DNA of 64,000 bases from Ochotona curzoniae (Eukaryota; Chordata; Mammalia; Lagomorpha; Ochotonidae). This document shows, piece after piece, positions 41,510-56,500 of this stretch. The stretch lies in NCBI RefSeq assembly GCF_017591425.1, contig NW_024466512.1, positions 22,063,501 to 22,127,500 on the forward strand. Direction: 5' to 3'. The notes under the pieces were generated by a model. The model saw only the letters and a program-made list of their open reading frames with translations. It was not told where the DNA came from and ran no database searches. Both the position numbers and the translations under genes were made by a program. Every line of letters starts with the position of its first letter. Position 1 is the first letter of the stretch.

Positions 41510-44500
41510 TTAGGAATCTGGTACCCAGAAGTCATGAAGCTGCCCCTAGAACAAAAAAGGGAGGAAAACAGGATAAAGGAAAATTTAATTGACTTATGCT
41601 TCCTTATAAAACTAATAAATACACAAAACGGGTCTCGATAATGAAAGTAATACAATATTATATACTTCTAAAATCAGATTAAAACTTCACATTTTGTGGT
41701 TAACAATTAATAAGTACAGTAAGCTTTTTTTACAGTAAGCTTTTTTTGCTCAAACAGGGTACACTTAAGCACATGTAAATATAATTTAAAAAAAATATAT
41801 ACATCTTCTAAAAGATGTATTTAATTATTTTTATTGCAAAGTTAGATACACAGAGAGGAGGAGAGACAGAGAGGAAGATCTTCTGTCTGTTGATTCACTC
41901 CCCAAGAGGCCGCAACAGCCAGAGCTGAGCCAATCCGAAGCCAGGAGCCCACAGTCTCTTCCAGGTCTCCCATGCAGGTGCAGGGTTCCAAGGCTTTGTG
42001 CTGTCTTCAACTGTTTTTCCAGGCTACAAGCAGGGAGCTGGATGGGAAGCAGGGCTGCTGGGATTAGAACCGGTGCCCTTATGGAATCCTGGCGCGTGCA
42101 AGGCGAGGACTTTAGCTGCTAGGTCACAGCGCCAGGCCCTTAAGTACAATTTTAAACTGATTAATGCCAAGTTTTGTCATTTTTTTTTTCAGTTTTGACG
42201 CCATCTCAATACAGATGATCAGCCTAAAAACATCTATTGATAATAGAAACTAAGAAAATAACACATAATTTTGTGCTTTCTCTAAGAAGCCTCTATGAGG
42301 TTATATGTGCGTATCTTGTGAAGGTCACCCACAGCAAGAGTTATAGTGAGGTTATGATTCCTAGATAATATTAAGTGCTCCTGTTATTTTGCTATAAGCA
42401 CAGGCAACTTCCAAGGCCTGGCTATTCAAAGCTGGGTCACTGCACTAGTAGTGCTGGCTGGCATCAGCTGGAGGGCTTGTCAGAGACGCAGAGTGCCACA
42501 GGTCCCAAGTGCATCCTCAGTAGTCAGAACCTGCATGTCTGCAAGTCCACACTTGATGCCTGTAGCAAGCATCATCTTAGACAGCCACACACTAGCTGGT
42601 TCGTAAACAGGAGGGCAAACTGATTCTGCATATGTTAAAAACGTCTCTCAGGCAAAGGTTCTTCCTTAGGTTGTTCCTTAGATGCAACACCAAAGATGTA
42701 ACTGACAGAAACAAAAACAAAACAAAACAAAAAAAAAAGGTGATAAAGTGAATTCCATTACAACTAAAAATATGTACTATAAATGATGCCTACAAATGAT
42801 GCCATCAAGACAATGACAATACAACCCACAGACTGGGACACAAATATTGCTAATTATTTGCCTTATAAGGAACTTGTATTTAGAACTTAGAGAGAGGGCC
42901 TGCATGGTAGCCTAGCGGCTAAAGTTCTCGCCTTGCATATACTGGGATCCCATATGGGTGCCGTTCTAATCTCGACAGTTCTGCTTCCCATCCAGCTCCT
43001 GGGAAAGCAGTCAAGGACGGCCCAAGGCCTTGAAACCCTGCACCTTCATGCACCTGCAGGCTCCAGGCTCCTGGTTTCAGATTGGCGCAGCTCTAGCCAT
43101 TGCAGCTACTTGGGGAGAGAATCATGGGACAGAAGAACTTCCTCTCTGTCTCTCCTGCTCTCTGTGTATCTGACTTTGCAATAAAATAAGTATTAAAAAA
43201 AAAAAATAAAAGAACTTGGAGTTTATAAACACTACAATCCAAAGCCTTACAAATAGCTACTAGCACATCAGAAGATATTGAGTATCACTAAACAGTAAAG
43301 AAATGCAAGCAGAAACCACAGTACATAAGAACAATGGGAAGAAATTACAATATTCACACATCTGTGAGTTCCTTAAAACACAGAAAACACAATTACCATA
43401 TGATTCAGCAATTTCACTCTCAGGTGTATGCTCAATACTTTCATTGGAAAATTTTTATTCACATAAATACTGGTGTTCAAATATTCATGAAGGCACTATT
43501 TGTAAAAGCCAGGGTATGGAAACTTAAACATCTATCTAATAAGTGGATAATTTGACATAGCCATATGATGAGATATTTTTGACATACAAAGCACATATGT
43601 GTTACATGTATTCACTTATCAATCACATTACATGACAGCTGCTGGTCATAAAAGGTATATCTCAGTTACAGGAAATATCTTGGTTAGGCAAATCTAGACA
43701 GAGCAAGGAGAACAGTGCTTGGCCAGGGCTTGGCAAGAGTCAGGAGGGAAATGAGTGTGGAGGGCGAATGTGACTTCTTTCTGGGTAACATAATGTTCCA
43801 AATGTGATGGCATGCACAACTCTGAATATATTCAAAATTACTATATACTTTAACTGGGTGAGAAGTACGGTATGCAATTGTATCTTAATAGTGCTTTTAA
43901 GAGGAGTATTTCCCATAAATAACCTCCACCTGATGAAATGTAACATTTTAAAGTGTGTTCAGTCACTCCTGGAAACAAAGAAAACAAAACCGAAAGACAA
44001 ACCATATATGTACCTTATGTTGGCATTTCCGGTTCATTTTAAAACAACTAGAAGCAAGTGTCCTGTTAAACTTGGTTTCAAACAGTGCAAAGAGTATCAT
44101 TACCAAAACTATTAAGAATAAATAAAAGAACTTAATGACACCTGAATAGGCCGGCAGTTCTGGATTATTTCCTGCCATTTTCCATGTATCCTGGCAACCA
44201 AGTCTTTCACCTTAAAAATATCAAAAAGGGGAAAGGGATCAGATCAAAACATTTCCATAATCATCAATGTAACACTGGATTCAGAAGATCTGACAGCTGT
44301 GACAGGCCCACATTCAATTTGACTTTTGTCATGAAAGAGAAAACACATCATTTATCATTTGGAGGGGCTTTCATATTTTTTTTAAAAGATTTATTTATTT
44401 TTATTGGAAGGTTAGATACACAGAGAGGAGGAGAGGCAGAGAGGAAGATCTTCTGTCCCATGATTCACTCCCTAAGTGAGAACGAACGGCTGGTACTACA

Positions 44501-47500
44501 CCGATCTGAAGCCAGGAGCCAGGAGCCTCTTCCAGGTCTCCCACACGGGTACAGGGTCGCTATGCTCTGGGCCGTCCTCGACTGCTTTCCTAGGCCACAA
44601 GCAGGGACCAGGGTGGGAAGTGGAGCTGCTGGGATCAGAACCGGCGCCCATATGGGATCCTGGCGTGTTCAAGGCGAGGACCTGAACCGTTAGGCCGGGC
44701 CCCTGGAGGGGCTTTCAAATAACAGCAATTAATGAAACTTTCCTTTATCATCATCATCATCTAAAATATTGACTGCTTAGAATTCAATTTTCCTGAGAGC
44801 TGTTAAAGATCATCCAGAAGAACATTCCCTGCCTTTAAAGGAATTCACATTTTCTTTCAAAGATTTATTATTTGAAAGGTAGAACTACATAGGGAGAGAT
44901 AGTGGCCTTCCATTCATTGGCTAAGATGTGTGTAGATCACGTACATATGCCAAATGCAAACAGGCATTGTGCCAATGATTAATATTTATAACTAATTCTT
45001 GTTAAGATATTAAGTTACAAAGTTGAGTTTTACATTCACTGACTATGCAAACATAAGAGTCACGAAGTATCAGCTGGGTATTAAAAGCCAAAATAGAGAC
45101 TTAAAAAAAAAAGTTGTGCAGAATTATTGACTCATTTTAATGTTTCAGGAAAAGCTAGTCTTTTTCATATACTAATTTATACTATGGAGGCTTCCCTACT
45201 CCAACCTCATATACTTGGCTTTTCTATTGTTTTTTTTTTTTTTGAGAATGTAAAACCTTTAAGAAAAAAAAAAAGCTGGGGCCGGTGCAGTAGCTCAGTG
45301 GGCTAATTCTGTGTTTGCAGTACCAGCATCTCATATGGGCACCGATTCAAGTCCCGGCTGCTCCACTTCAGATCTAGCTCCTTGCCTACTTTCCCTGGCC
45401 TGGGAAAGTAGAGAAAAACGGACCAAGTCTTTGGACCCCAGCACCTACGTGGGAGACCTGAAGTTCCTGGCTCCCAGCTTCAGGTCACCTCAGCTCTGCC
45501 CATTGTGGCCATTTGGGGAGTGAACCAGTAACACCTCTCTATGTCTCTCCTTTCTGTAAATCTACCTTTCAAACAGAAAGATAAATACAACTAAAAACAC
45601 ACAACCAACAAACAAAAAAACCCCAAAGATGTATTTGCATTGAGATTTTTCCTTTCATTTTATTTCTTTTTAAAAATATTTACTTTGGGGCCTGGCGTGG
45701 TGACGCAGTGGTTAAGGTCCTCACCTTGCACGCCCGGGATCCCATTTGGGCGCCGGTTCTAATCCCGGCAGCCCCGCTTCCCTTTCAGCTCCCCTCCTAT
45801 GGCCCGGGAAAGCAGTTGAGCACGGCCCAAAGCTGTGGGACCCTGCACCCACGTGGGAGACCCGGAAGAGGCTCCTGGCTTCGGATCGGCATAGCATCGG
45901 CTGTTGCGCTCACTTGGGGAGTGAATCATCGGATGAAGATCTTCCTCTCTGTCTCTCCTCTCTGTATATCTGCCTTTCCAATAAAAATAAATCTTTAAAA
46001 AAAAAATTTACTTTGGCCCTGCGTGGGGACCTAGCAGCTAAAGTCCTCGCCTTGCACGCACCAGGATTCCATAAGGGCACCGGTTCTAATCCTGGCAGGC
46101 CCACTTCCCATCCAGCTCCCTTCTTATAGCCTGGGAAAGCAGCTGAGGATGGCCCAAGGTCTTGGGTTCCTGTACCCATGTGGGAGATCTGGAGGAAGTT
46201 CCTGGATCCTGGCCTCGGATCAGCACAGCACTGGCCACAGTGGTCATTTGGGGGGTGGTTAATCATCAGATGGAAGATCTTCTCTGTCTCTCCTCCTCTC
46301 TGTGTATCCGACTTTGCAATAAAAATAAAATAAATCTTTTAAAAATTATTTATTTTTTATTGGAAAGGCAGGTTTTATGGAGAGCTGAGACAGAGAGAAA
46401 GATCTTCCATTGTGGCTGTAATGTTGGAGCTGAGTCAATCTGACGACAGGAACCAGGAGCTTCCTGCAGGTCTTCCACACAGGTGCAGGATCCCAAGGCT
46501 TTGGGCCATCCTTCACTGCTTTCCCAGGCCACAAGCAGGGAGCTGGATGGGAAGTGTAGCAGCTGGGACATGAACCGGTGTCTGTATGGGATCTTGGCCC
46601 ATGCAAGGCGAGGATCTTAGCCAATAGCGTATTGTGTTGGGCCCTTTCCTTTCACTTCTTTTTAAAATAAAATATTTCTTTATTTATTTTGTTGTTGCAA
46701 AGTCAGATATACACGGAGGAGGAGAGACAGAGAGGAAGATCTTCCATTTGATGGTTTACTTCCCAAGCAGCCACTACAGTTAGAGCTGAGCCAATCTGAA
46801 GCCAGGAGCTCTTCTACGTCTCTCACGCGGTGCAGGGTGCCAGCTTTGGGCTGTGTTTGACTGCTTTCCCAGGCCACAAGCAGGGAGCTGGATGGGAAGC
46901 AGAGCTGTCGGGATTAGAACTGGCGCTTTTATGGGATCTTGGTGCGTTCAAGGCAAGGACTTGAGTTGTTAGGCCACTGCGTCAGCCCAAATATGTATTT
47001 CTAATCTTAAAATTTTTGTTATTTATTTTACTATTTGAAAGGCAGAGAGGGTGAGTAATCTCTAATAAACTGGTCAAACTCACTGGGGCTGGACCAGATG
47101 TAAACCAGGTCCTGGATCTCCTGACCTGTATGTCAGGGACCCAAGCACTTGAGCCATCACCTACTGTGTTCCAGGGTGCTCATACTGAAATTCAGAGTAG
47201 AGCTGTGACTAAACTCAAGCCCTGCAATATGTAATGCCAGCCCCTCAAATGGTGATTTGACTGCTAAGCCAAACTCACTCTTTATGTACTTTTTTTAGAG
47301 GCTCACATGTTTCTGTTCTTCAATATTACTCTAACCAAAATTAAACAGGAACTTACCTTAGTTCTATAAAAAAGCCTTGCATCTTCCCTGATATCACACT
47401 TGACATGCTTTTCCAAAGCTCCACAGAGTAGCACGAAGTGTTTCTGTGTAAAACAAGCACAACAGATGAAAATAACAAATTAACAAACATGACACAGTTT

Positions 47501-50500
47501 GAACAACCAAGTCATTAAAAAAATCTATCATTTAACGATTTCTGATGCTACTCAGCCAACACACAAGGAGCTGTTATCAGTGAAAATAAGGTTGTTGGGT
47601 TTATTGCTTTAAAGTTAAAAAAAAAAAGCACAAAATACAAGTTGCTTAGCTCAGACCAGGTGATACTGTGACACTCAGAAACGTGAAGAGGCTGTTGCTT
47701 TTACACATTCTCTAGAATAATGGAATAGCACTTTTCCTTTAGTAACAAAGTAAGTTTTTACTAATAGTGGATCACAATTATTTGAAAAACCAATGAGTGC
47801 ACTTAAAAAAAAAAGATTTATTTATTTTGATTGGAAAGGCAGATTTTCAGAGAGCAGGAGAGACAGAGAGAAAAAATCTTCCATCTGCTGATTCATTCCC
47901 CAAGTGGCCACAATGCCCAGGGCTGAGTCAATCCGACGCCAGGAGCCAGGAGCTTCTTCTCGTCTCCTAGGTGGGTGCAGGGGACTAATGATTTGGGTCA
48001 TTCCCTACTGCTTTCCCAGGCCACAAGCAAGGAGCTGGATGGAAAGTAGAGAAGCTAGGATATAAGTCAGTGCCCATATGTGATCCCAATGCTTGTAAGG
48101 CGAGGTTTAATCACTAGACTATTGTGTGGGGCCCCTTGAGGTCACTTTTAAAAAGTCTGTGGTGAACGAAATAAAATAAAAGGCTATTTAAGATCACTGC
48201 AAGGAACAAAAATTAGAGTGGCTGAGGGATGGTCGGGCTTAGCCACAGCATCAGCTGGCAGACGCTGGCACTGGAGACTAATTCTGTCAAGTTAAACTGC
48301 AGAACCACTTGTAGAGTGCATAATCTGGGAATGGGAGTGGCCTGGGAGGGAAATGGTGGGCTCCTCCCTCTTGGGTCACCACACCCATGGGAGGGCATGA
48401 AAACCAGGCCAGGGGCTAGGGTGGCTAGACAGAAAGGCACCCAACAGCATGTGTCAGGGCTGGATTGTCGGGCTGGTTGAGTCGAACTAGGCTTCAATAC
48501 CCACTGACATGTATGAGAGCTGAATGGATTGTGGGACAGACTGGACTAGTCTGCTACACATACTGGCAAACCAGGGTAGGGGTGGGCCTGGTGGGGGTTA
48601 TTGTGGTTCGCTCCGACTAGGCTGCAGCTCCCACTGGTTTATGTGAGGGCCGAGTGTGTGCTGGGCAGAACCAGGATGGATTGCAACACCCACTGGTTCC
48701 AGTGGAAGACAGCGCTGGAAACAGAACCAATCCAGCAATTGCAACCACCAGCTGATTGAGGAGACGGACTATACCGGGCCCTGTACTTGCAAGTACATAC
48801 AAGAACCTGGTCTGGGAACACCTCAGACAAAGTTTCTCTGGGGATTTCCCCAATTGAACAGCCAGACTCAGAACATAACCATGAAAAGACAGAGGACAGA
48901 ACAAGTCAATCAACCACCTCAGCCATATGTTGCCAGTGAAAAACTGGGCAAACGGAGATTCTAAGATGGATTATGTCAATTAGTGGATTCTTCAGTAACC
49001 TCATCATATGTTTGGAATGGCGAGGTTGGCAGCAATTCATAACTGCTGAACTATCAAAACCACTTGAGTAAGACCTCTGAGCATGCCCCACATCAGACAC
49101 CTGGGATGGGTGGGAGACTAGGTGGGGCTTTTCCCTTTATCTCCCCCTTTACCCCCGATACATGAAAAAAAAAAAATCAACGTGGAAATAATAGTCTTAC
49201 CTACTTTCCTGTAGCCCTTGAACCTTTTTGCCCTAATTAACTATGCAAAGACTTCAAAAATAAAGAAAAAAAAATCCACTGCAAGGACCTGGGACACTGG
49301 CTCAATTGGCTCATCTTCCCCTTTCAAGGGCTGGGATTCCAATATGGGTCTAGTTTGTGTCCTGGTTGCTCTACTTCCCATTCAGTTCCCTGCTTGTGGC
49401 CTGGGAAAGCAGTGGAGGATGGTTCAATGCCTTGGGACCCTGTACCTTCATGGGAGACCCGGAAGAAGCTCCTGGCTCCTGGCTTCGGATAGACTTAGCT
49501 CTGTTGCAGCCACTTGGGGAGTGAATCAGAAGATCCAAGACATATCTATCTCTCTCATTATCTCAGTAAATCTGCTTTTCAAATGAAAATAATAAATCTT
49601 TAAAAAAGATCACTCCAAATGAATAACCATGTTAGCTTCTATTCACAAGAGCAAAAAAGCGTTTCCTAAGTACAGTAGCATCTACAAAAGTGCAAAACCA
49701 GTCTTATGTCCTTCCTACCACACTGAATAGTAAGTTTTTCACTGGGTAGAAGGTCCGATAAAATTTTATTTAAACATCAAAATTAAAATTTCACATAATC
49801 TTCTTGTCATTAAAAATTATTCTTAAGCCCTGCGCAGCAGCCTAGTGGCTAAAGTCTTTGCCTAGCATGCCCAGAATCTGATATGGGCTCCGGTTAGTAT
49901 CCCGGCTGCTCCAGCTCCCTGCTTGTGGCCTGCGAAAGCATTAGAAGATACCCCAACGCCTTGGGATCCTGCACCAGCATCGGGGACCCAGGAGAAGCTC
50001 CTGGCCAGGGATCGGCTCAGCTCCAGTCGTTGTGGCTACTTTGGGAATGAACTAGCAGATGGAAGATCTTTCTGTTTCTCCTCCTCTCTGTATATTTGAC
50101 TTGGCAATGAAAATTAAGCACTTTCAAGGGGAGGATTAGCCAATTAGGTCAATAGTAAAAGTTCTATCTTCAGATCTCTTTTGATAGCAGCAAATGTCAC
50201 TGAAAGGACTGACTGAATCTTAAAAAATATTGTTCTTTTAATTTTTTTCCCAAAGATTCAAAAATATTTAAACAACTCCTAGTTCATAGGTCACATGAGA
50301 TTGTGAAGGGGATCTGGCTGTGGGCCATAGTTTGTTAACCCTAAGTGTTAAAGTAGGGAATGGAATAACTAAGAAATGAATCAAATATGTCTATTCATTC
50401 CATCAGTAGCGACACTTAAAAATAAAAATAACAATAAAGATTACCTACCCGTTGCCCGGAGGAAAAAGAATGAGAACAACTAACTTCACCAACTAAATGA

Positions 50501-53500
50501 AGAAGGATGTAGGTCAAGTAATATGCCTGTTAGAGAAATGAATAAAACAATATCAATGAAATAGGTAAACGTTATTCCAGTTCATACATTACAAATGTTG
50601 CCCAGGAAACATAAAGGATTTGCTAAAGGTAACCAGGCTGAGAAGCAAGCAAAAGACAAGCATTTAACCAAGGGCCGGCATTCTACATGGGCACCGGTTC
50701 ATGTCCTGGCTGCTCTACTTCCCATTCAGTGTCCTGCTTATGGCCTGGGAAAGCGGTAGAGGATGATTCAAGTCCTAGATGCCCTGTACACGGGTGGGAG
50801 ACCCAGAGGAAGCCCTTGGCTCCGAGCTTTGACTCGGAACAGCTCCAGCTGTTGCGGCCATTTGGGGAGTGAGCCAGCAGGTTGGAGATCTCTGTCTCTC
50901 TTTCTGTAAATCTGCCTTTCAAATAAAAATTGATTTCACACAGTCATTTAATTTAGGCCTTTTTTTTTTAAAAAAAAGATTTATTTATTTTTATTACAAA
51001 GCCAGATATACAGAGAGGAGGAGAGAAAGAGAGGAAGATCTTCCGTACAATGATTCACTCCCCAAGTGACTGCAATGGCCGGTGCTGTGCCGATCCGAAG
51101 CTGGGAACCAGGAACCTCTTCCGGGTCTCCCACGCGGGTGCAGGGCCCCAAGGCTTTGGGCTGTCCTCCACTGCTTTCCCAGGCCACAAGCAGGGAGCGG
51201 GATGGGAAGTGTAGCAGCCGGGATTAGAACCGGTGCTCATATGGGATCCTAACGCGTTCAAGGTGAGGACTTTAGCCACTAGGCCATGCCGCTGGGCCCT
51301 AATTTAGGCTTTGATTTCTAACTGAAATGCATCCTTTCTGCCATCTGACACCTCAATACTCTGTAGCACAATGGCTACAAAAACAAATAAAAAAACCCAA
51401 AAAACCTCCCAGTACTAAATTACCACTATTCTTACCTACATTATTGACTTTCAAGATTACCAAAGAATTTCACAATGGTCCTACATCGTGGCGCAATGAG
51501 TTAAACTGCTGCCTGCAATACCAGCATTCCCATCAGTGCCAGCTGAGTCCCAGCTGTTCCAGTTCTGACGCAGCTTCCTACTAACGTGTCTGAGTAAGCA
51601 CTGGAGATGGCCCAACTACCTGGGAGTCTCCAACTACGTGGGAGACCAGATGGGATTTGAGGCTCCTGGGTTTGGTCTGGCCCTGCTCTGGACGTTGCAA
51701 GCCATTTGGGGAGTAAATGAGCAAATGGAAGATCTGCTGTTAAGACTCTCCAATAAATCTTAAAATTTTAAAGTTGGTATCAGTTCTTTTTACTTGTTGA
51801 TATTTAGTCTTACATACCTGCTTTTCAAGTTCTAAATGAAGACCTTCATCAACCGTGCCATTTGGTTGTTCAGCCTTTTTCTTCAAGACCATTTTCTTTA
51901 GCAAATTTGAAGGCTTCATTTGCATAAGATAGCGATGTAGGACTGATATCTATTAGAAGAAAGTAGACAAAGAACAGTAAATACTAAGTAACATATTTCC
52001 CAGTGTTTCCTCTGTTCATTATGCCTTTCAGTTTTCTTAGTAGTACAATAATGTCCATTTCCTTTTTACCTAAGTCTTTAATTTCAGGGCCGGCAGTGTG
52101 GCACAGTTAAACTGTTACCAGCAATGCTTGTATCCCATATGGGTGTGGTTTGAGACCCATATCCAGTTCCCTGCTAATGTGTCTGGAAAACCAAAAGAGG
52201 ATGATTCAAGTCCTTGGGCCCCTGCACCCATGTGGGAGACTCAGAAGCTGTTCCTATCTTTGACTTGGCCAACACTAGCTTTTACAGCCAGTTTGGGAGC
52301 AAACCAGTGGAGGGAAGATCTCTTTCTCTCCCCTTTCACCTACTCCTTCAATTACATAAATAAATAAACCTCAAAAAGAAAAAAAAAATCAAGTTTTGAA
52401 TTGCTTAAAAATGAATTTATTACAGATCTAACATTTGTAATTTAGGATAAATGCTTAGGAGACCAAATGATGGAAGATGACAGAAAATTATTTCTCTGCA
52501 AAATTATTTGAAAATCAGCAATGCTGAACCTCTTTAAGTATAAGAATCACTTACGTTTTTTTTTTTAAGATTTATTTTTATTGCAAAGTCAGATATATAC
52601 AGAGAGGAAGGGAGACAGACGATGATCTTCCGTTTGATGATTTACATTTACTCCCAAGTGCCCCAAGTGACTACAATGGCTGGTGTTGCACCAATCTGAA
52701 GCTGGGAGCCAGGAACTTCCTTTAGGTCTCCCACGTGGGTGCAGGGTCCCAAGGCTCTGGGCTGTCCTCAACTACTTTCCCAGGCCACAAGCAGGGAGCT
52801 GATGGCAAGCGGGGTCACTGGAATTAGAACTGGCGCCCATATGGGATCCTGGCATGTTCAAGGCGAGGACTTTAGCTGCTAGGCCACCACACCGGGCCCA
52901 GGTTTGGGGAGAAGCATTAAAGGTGTTTGTTATAGTAGCTAAGATGTTGCTTTGGATACCTATATCCCTGTTAGTTTGTTTGGGTTTGAGTCCCAGCTTT
53001 GCTTCTGATTCTGGCTGCCTGCTCATGTGCACCCTGGCAGGTAACAGGGAGTGGTGTTCCCTGTCACTCACGTGGAAGATTTGGATTCAGCTTGGTCTAG
53101 ATTGAGTTGGGGAATTTAGAGAATGAACTAGCAGATGGAGAGCTGTATCTCTACTTTTCAAATAAGTGAAATAGATTTAAAAAAATTTAAAAAGCATTAC
53201 AAAAAAGCTTTGTGAAACTCATAACTATACTGTATAAGTTAAATCAATGAGACTGAGGGTTAATTATTCATACAGTTTTGTTTTATATGAACAAAACAGA
53301 AGAGCCTGTGGCGATGGCTCCATTGGCTAATCCTCCCCTTGAAAGTGCTGAGATCCCATATGGATTTCTGTTTGTATCCCAGCTGCTCCACTTCCCATCC
53401 AGCTCCCTGTTTGTGGCCTGAGAAAGCAGTGGAAGATGGCCCAAAGCCTTGGGACCCTGCACCCATGTGGGAGACCTGAAAGAAGTTCCTGGCTCCTGGT

Positions 53501-56500
53501 TTCGGATCAGATCAGCTCCAGCTGTTGAGGCCATTCAGGGAGTAAACTAGTGGATGGAAGATCTTTGTCTCTACTTCTCTGTAAATCTGCTTTTCCAATA
53601 AAACTTTTTTTTTTTTTTTTTAAGGTAAAGAACACAGAGCTAGCAGGCAAACAGTAGAAGTTCTATCTTTGGATCTCTTTTGATAGCAGTAAATGTCACT
53701 CAGGGGACTGACTGTTATTTGCTATTTAACCTGGTAGCTCAGCTCTAGGACAAAATCTTTAGTAAAGCAGAAACCAGCTGTCCCCATTAGTCATCACTTC
53801 AGAGCACCGTACACATAGTTCCATCACTGTTTTTACCAGACTAATTTACAACAGCTCACTCATAGAGCATGTCTTCACAGGAAGAGTCTTTACTTCATTC
53901 GTTTTTTAATCTCTAAGACTGAAGCCAATGTGGTGGTACAGCAAGTTAAGCCGCCACCTGTGATGCTGGCATTCTATTTGAGTGCCGGTTCAAGTCTTGG
54001 CTGCTCTACTTTGAATCTAGCTCCTTGCCAATGTACTCGAGAAAATAGGAGAGGATGGCTGGTATTTGGGTCCTTGCCATTAACCTGGGAAACCTGTTTG
54101 GAATTCTAGCCCATCAGGTAGATAAATAAACCTTAAAAAATAAAATCCTTAAGACCTGGGAAAATAACAAGTACTACAATTTAAACCTGAACTACAATTT
54201 AAACAGGATCACAGTCTATGGTGAGTTTTGAAACTTATTAAAGGGTATCCACATTAGTGCTATTACTGTAAAAAAAAAAAAAAGACTCCCATTAGCTTCC
54301 ACACAACATGTTTATACGTGAAATACTCACTACGGAACTAGTACTTGAACGAATTCCTATTAAACCATGCGATCAAAAAGGGCACAAGTTGCTACTTTCT
54401 CTAGACTTCAGTATCTCTCTCATTTATTCAAAACAAAAAGTGCATTTATACCTGCAGATTACTGGCATTAGGGACATCTTCAGGTTTCTCATCCAGAAGC
54501 TTTGAAATAATCACCAGACTGAGGTACTGTCTCAGTTGCCTAGAATTAGAATTCAAAAGTTGTTAGAATGTATCTTAATCAATACTGTCTGAGAAGCAAA
54601 TCAATAAGCCAAAGAGACTTCTAGTTCTAATTGGAAACACAGGTAATGTTTCAAGAGAAGGCTATGTAAAAACACAAAGTTATTAATGAACGGCGAAATA
54701 ATTTATGTAAAATATTTTGCATTTAAAGTTAGAAAGAGCTGCCTGAAGCTTAACAAGTCAGTAAAAGGCTTTATCTTTGTGTTGATTTACTGAAAGAAAA
54801 CCCATACTATTGGTGGAATAATCTTTGCGTTAAAGCAAGCAAGCTAATTCATTTGTTTTTTATTTGTGTCACATGTATTATGTCGACAGCTAAATTAAAA
54901 ATCAAGACTATTATAGAATAATCCAAGTTAACAATCAGCCCAAGTGCCTTTTTCCATAAGTATGAACTGAACATGAAATAAAAGGCTTTGATTTCATAAA
55001 GAATGAATGAAAATAAACACTTTTAAAGCAGTTCATTAACATAAGCTTTATACATTTTCTTAGTGTTTCTCACTTTTCAATACCTTCCACGGGAGGTCCA
55101 GTTGGGGACCAGCTGTACCATCCACAGTAGGTTGTGAGGATGACTTGAGAGCTCATTTATGCCCCGACAGAGTTCAGGCACCTGACCCAAGAAGAACAAG
55201 TGAGATTTCTTTTTCAAACAAGACGGCAGGATCAAGCATCTAATAGGTCATTTATATTTCTTCCTGTCCTAATACAAAGACTATTACAAAATACAGGGCC
55301 CTCTCTTTCAGTAACAGTATGGAGTCTAGAAACTGCTAAAATGTACACAAGATACAGATTTAGTTTTATTTTATTTTTTTTAGATTTACTTATTTTTATT
55401 GGAAAGTCATACAAAGAGGAGGAGAGAAAGAGAGGAAGATCTTCCGTCCGATGATTCACTCCCCAAATGACTGCCAATGGTCGGTGCTGTGCCGATCCAA
55501 AACCAGGAGCCAGGAACTTCTTCTAGGTCTCCCATGCAGGTGCACAGTCCCAAGGTTTTGTGCCATCCTTGACTGCTTTCCCAGGCCACAAGCAGGGAGC
55601 GGGATGGGAAGTGGAGCTGCCAGGATTAGAACCAGCGCCCATATGGGATTACAGCGGATTCAAGGCAAAGACTTTAGCCACTAGGCCACTGCACTGGGTC
55701 CATATATTCAGTTTTAAACGGGTCATTTTTTTTTAAGATTATTTTTATTTGAAAGGAAGACCCTCAGAGAAAGGCAGAGATAGAGAAGGAGATCTTCCAT
55801 CCGCTGGTTCACTCCCTAAATTAGGCAGCAATGGCCAGAACTGAGCCAATCTGAAGCCAGGAGCCAGTAGCTTCTTTTGGGCTTTCTACATGGGTTCAGG
55901 GGGGACTTGAATCATCTTCTGCTGCTTTCCCAGGGCACAAGCAAAAAACTGGGACTTGAATTAGTGCCCATGTGGGAATGCCAGCACTTGCAGGTGGATG
56001 ACTAGCTGCTAGGCTACCATGCCAGTCTCTAACAGGTCTTAAACAGACTATAGATACGTTTGTCAGAATTCCACCTGGCTTTCCTATTTTGTGCTCCAGC
56101 ATATCTTTTCCTCTAATCAGCTTTTCCTGGGAGAACATGGACATGTTTTAAATGTCCCATCAAAGAAAGCTGAGAAACATGATTTTCAGGAAGATCTAAC
56201 TAACAAAGATGATGCATGTTTGCTCTCTATGGCTGCAGAAGTTCAACTTAAATTCCTGCTGCAGATCTCTATCCATCACTTCATTTAGGTCTCTGCTCTA
56301 AAGTCATGTCAGAAAGGCTTTCTTCTAATGCTTCACACCAAACAGAACAGCATAATCCTGGTGTTGCTACTGCCTGCAGTTCAGGGTAGGGAGTTTTGGA
56401 CTGACTGATAAACCCCATAGAATCGTTTGCTCTGGCCCTGTCAAAGCAAAAAAACCCTAGCAGGCTAATACTTTAAGTTGATCATTTGGTATGGTCTGCG

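Noticed and set aside
41161..41655. 164-codon minus-strand frame as the last SLF2 coding exon
   Set aside because: The exon at 44142-44210 ends in phase 0, and joining it to 41545 reads [11 protein letters not shown] then TAA at 41510. The long frame is out of phase with it and continues into the intron upstream. Kept only as a finding to test.
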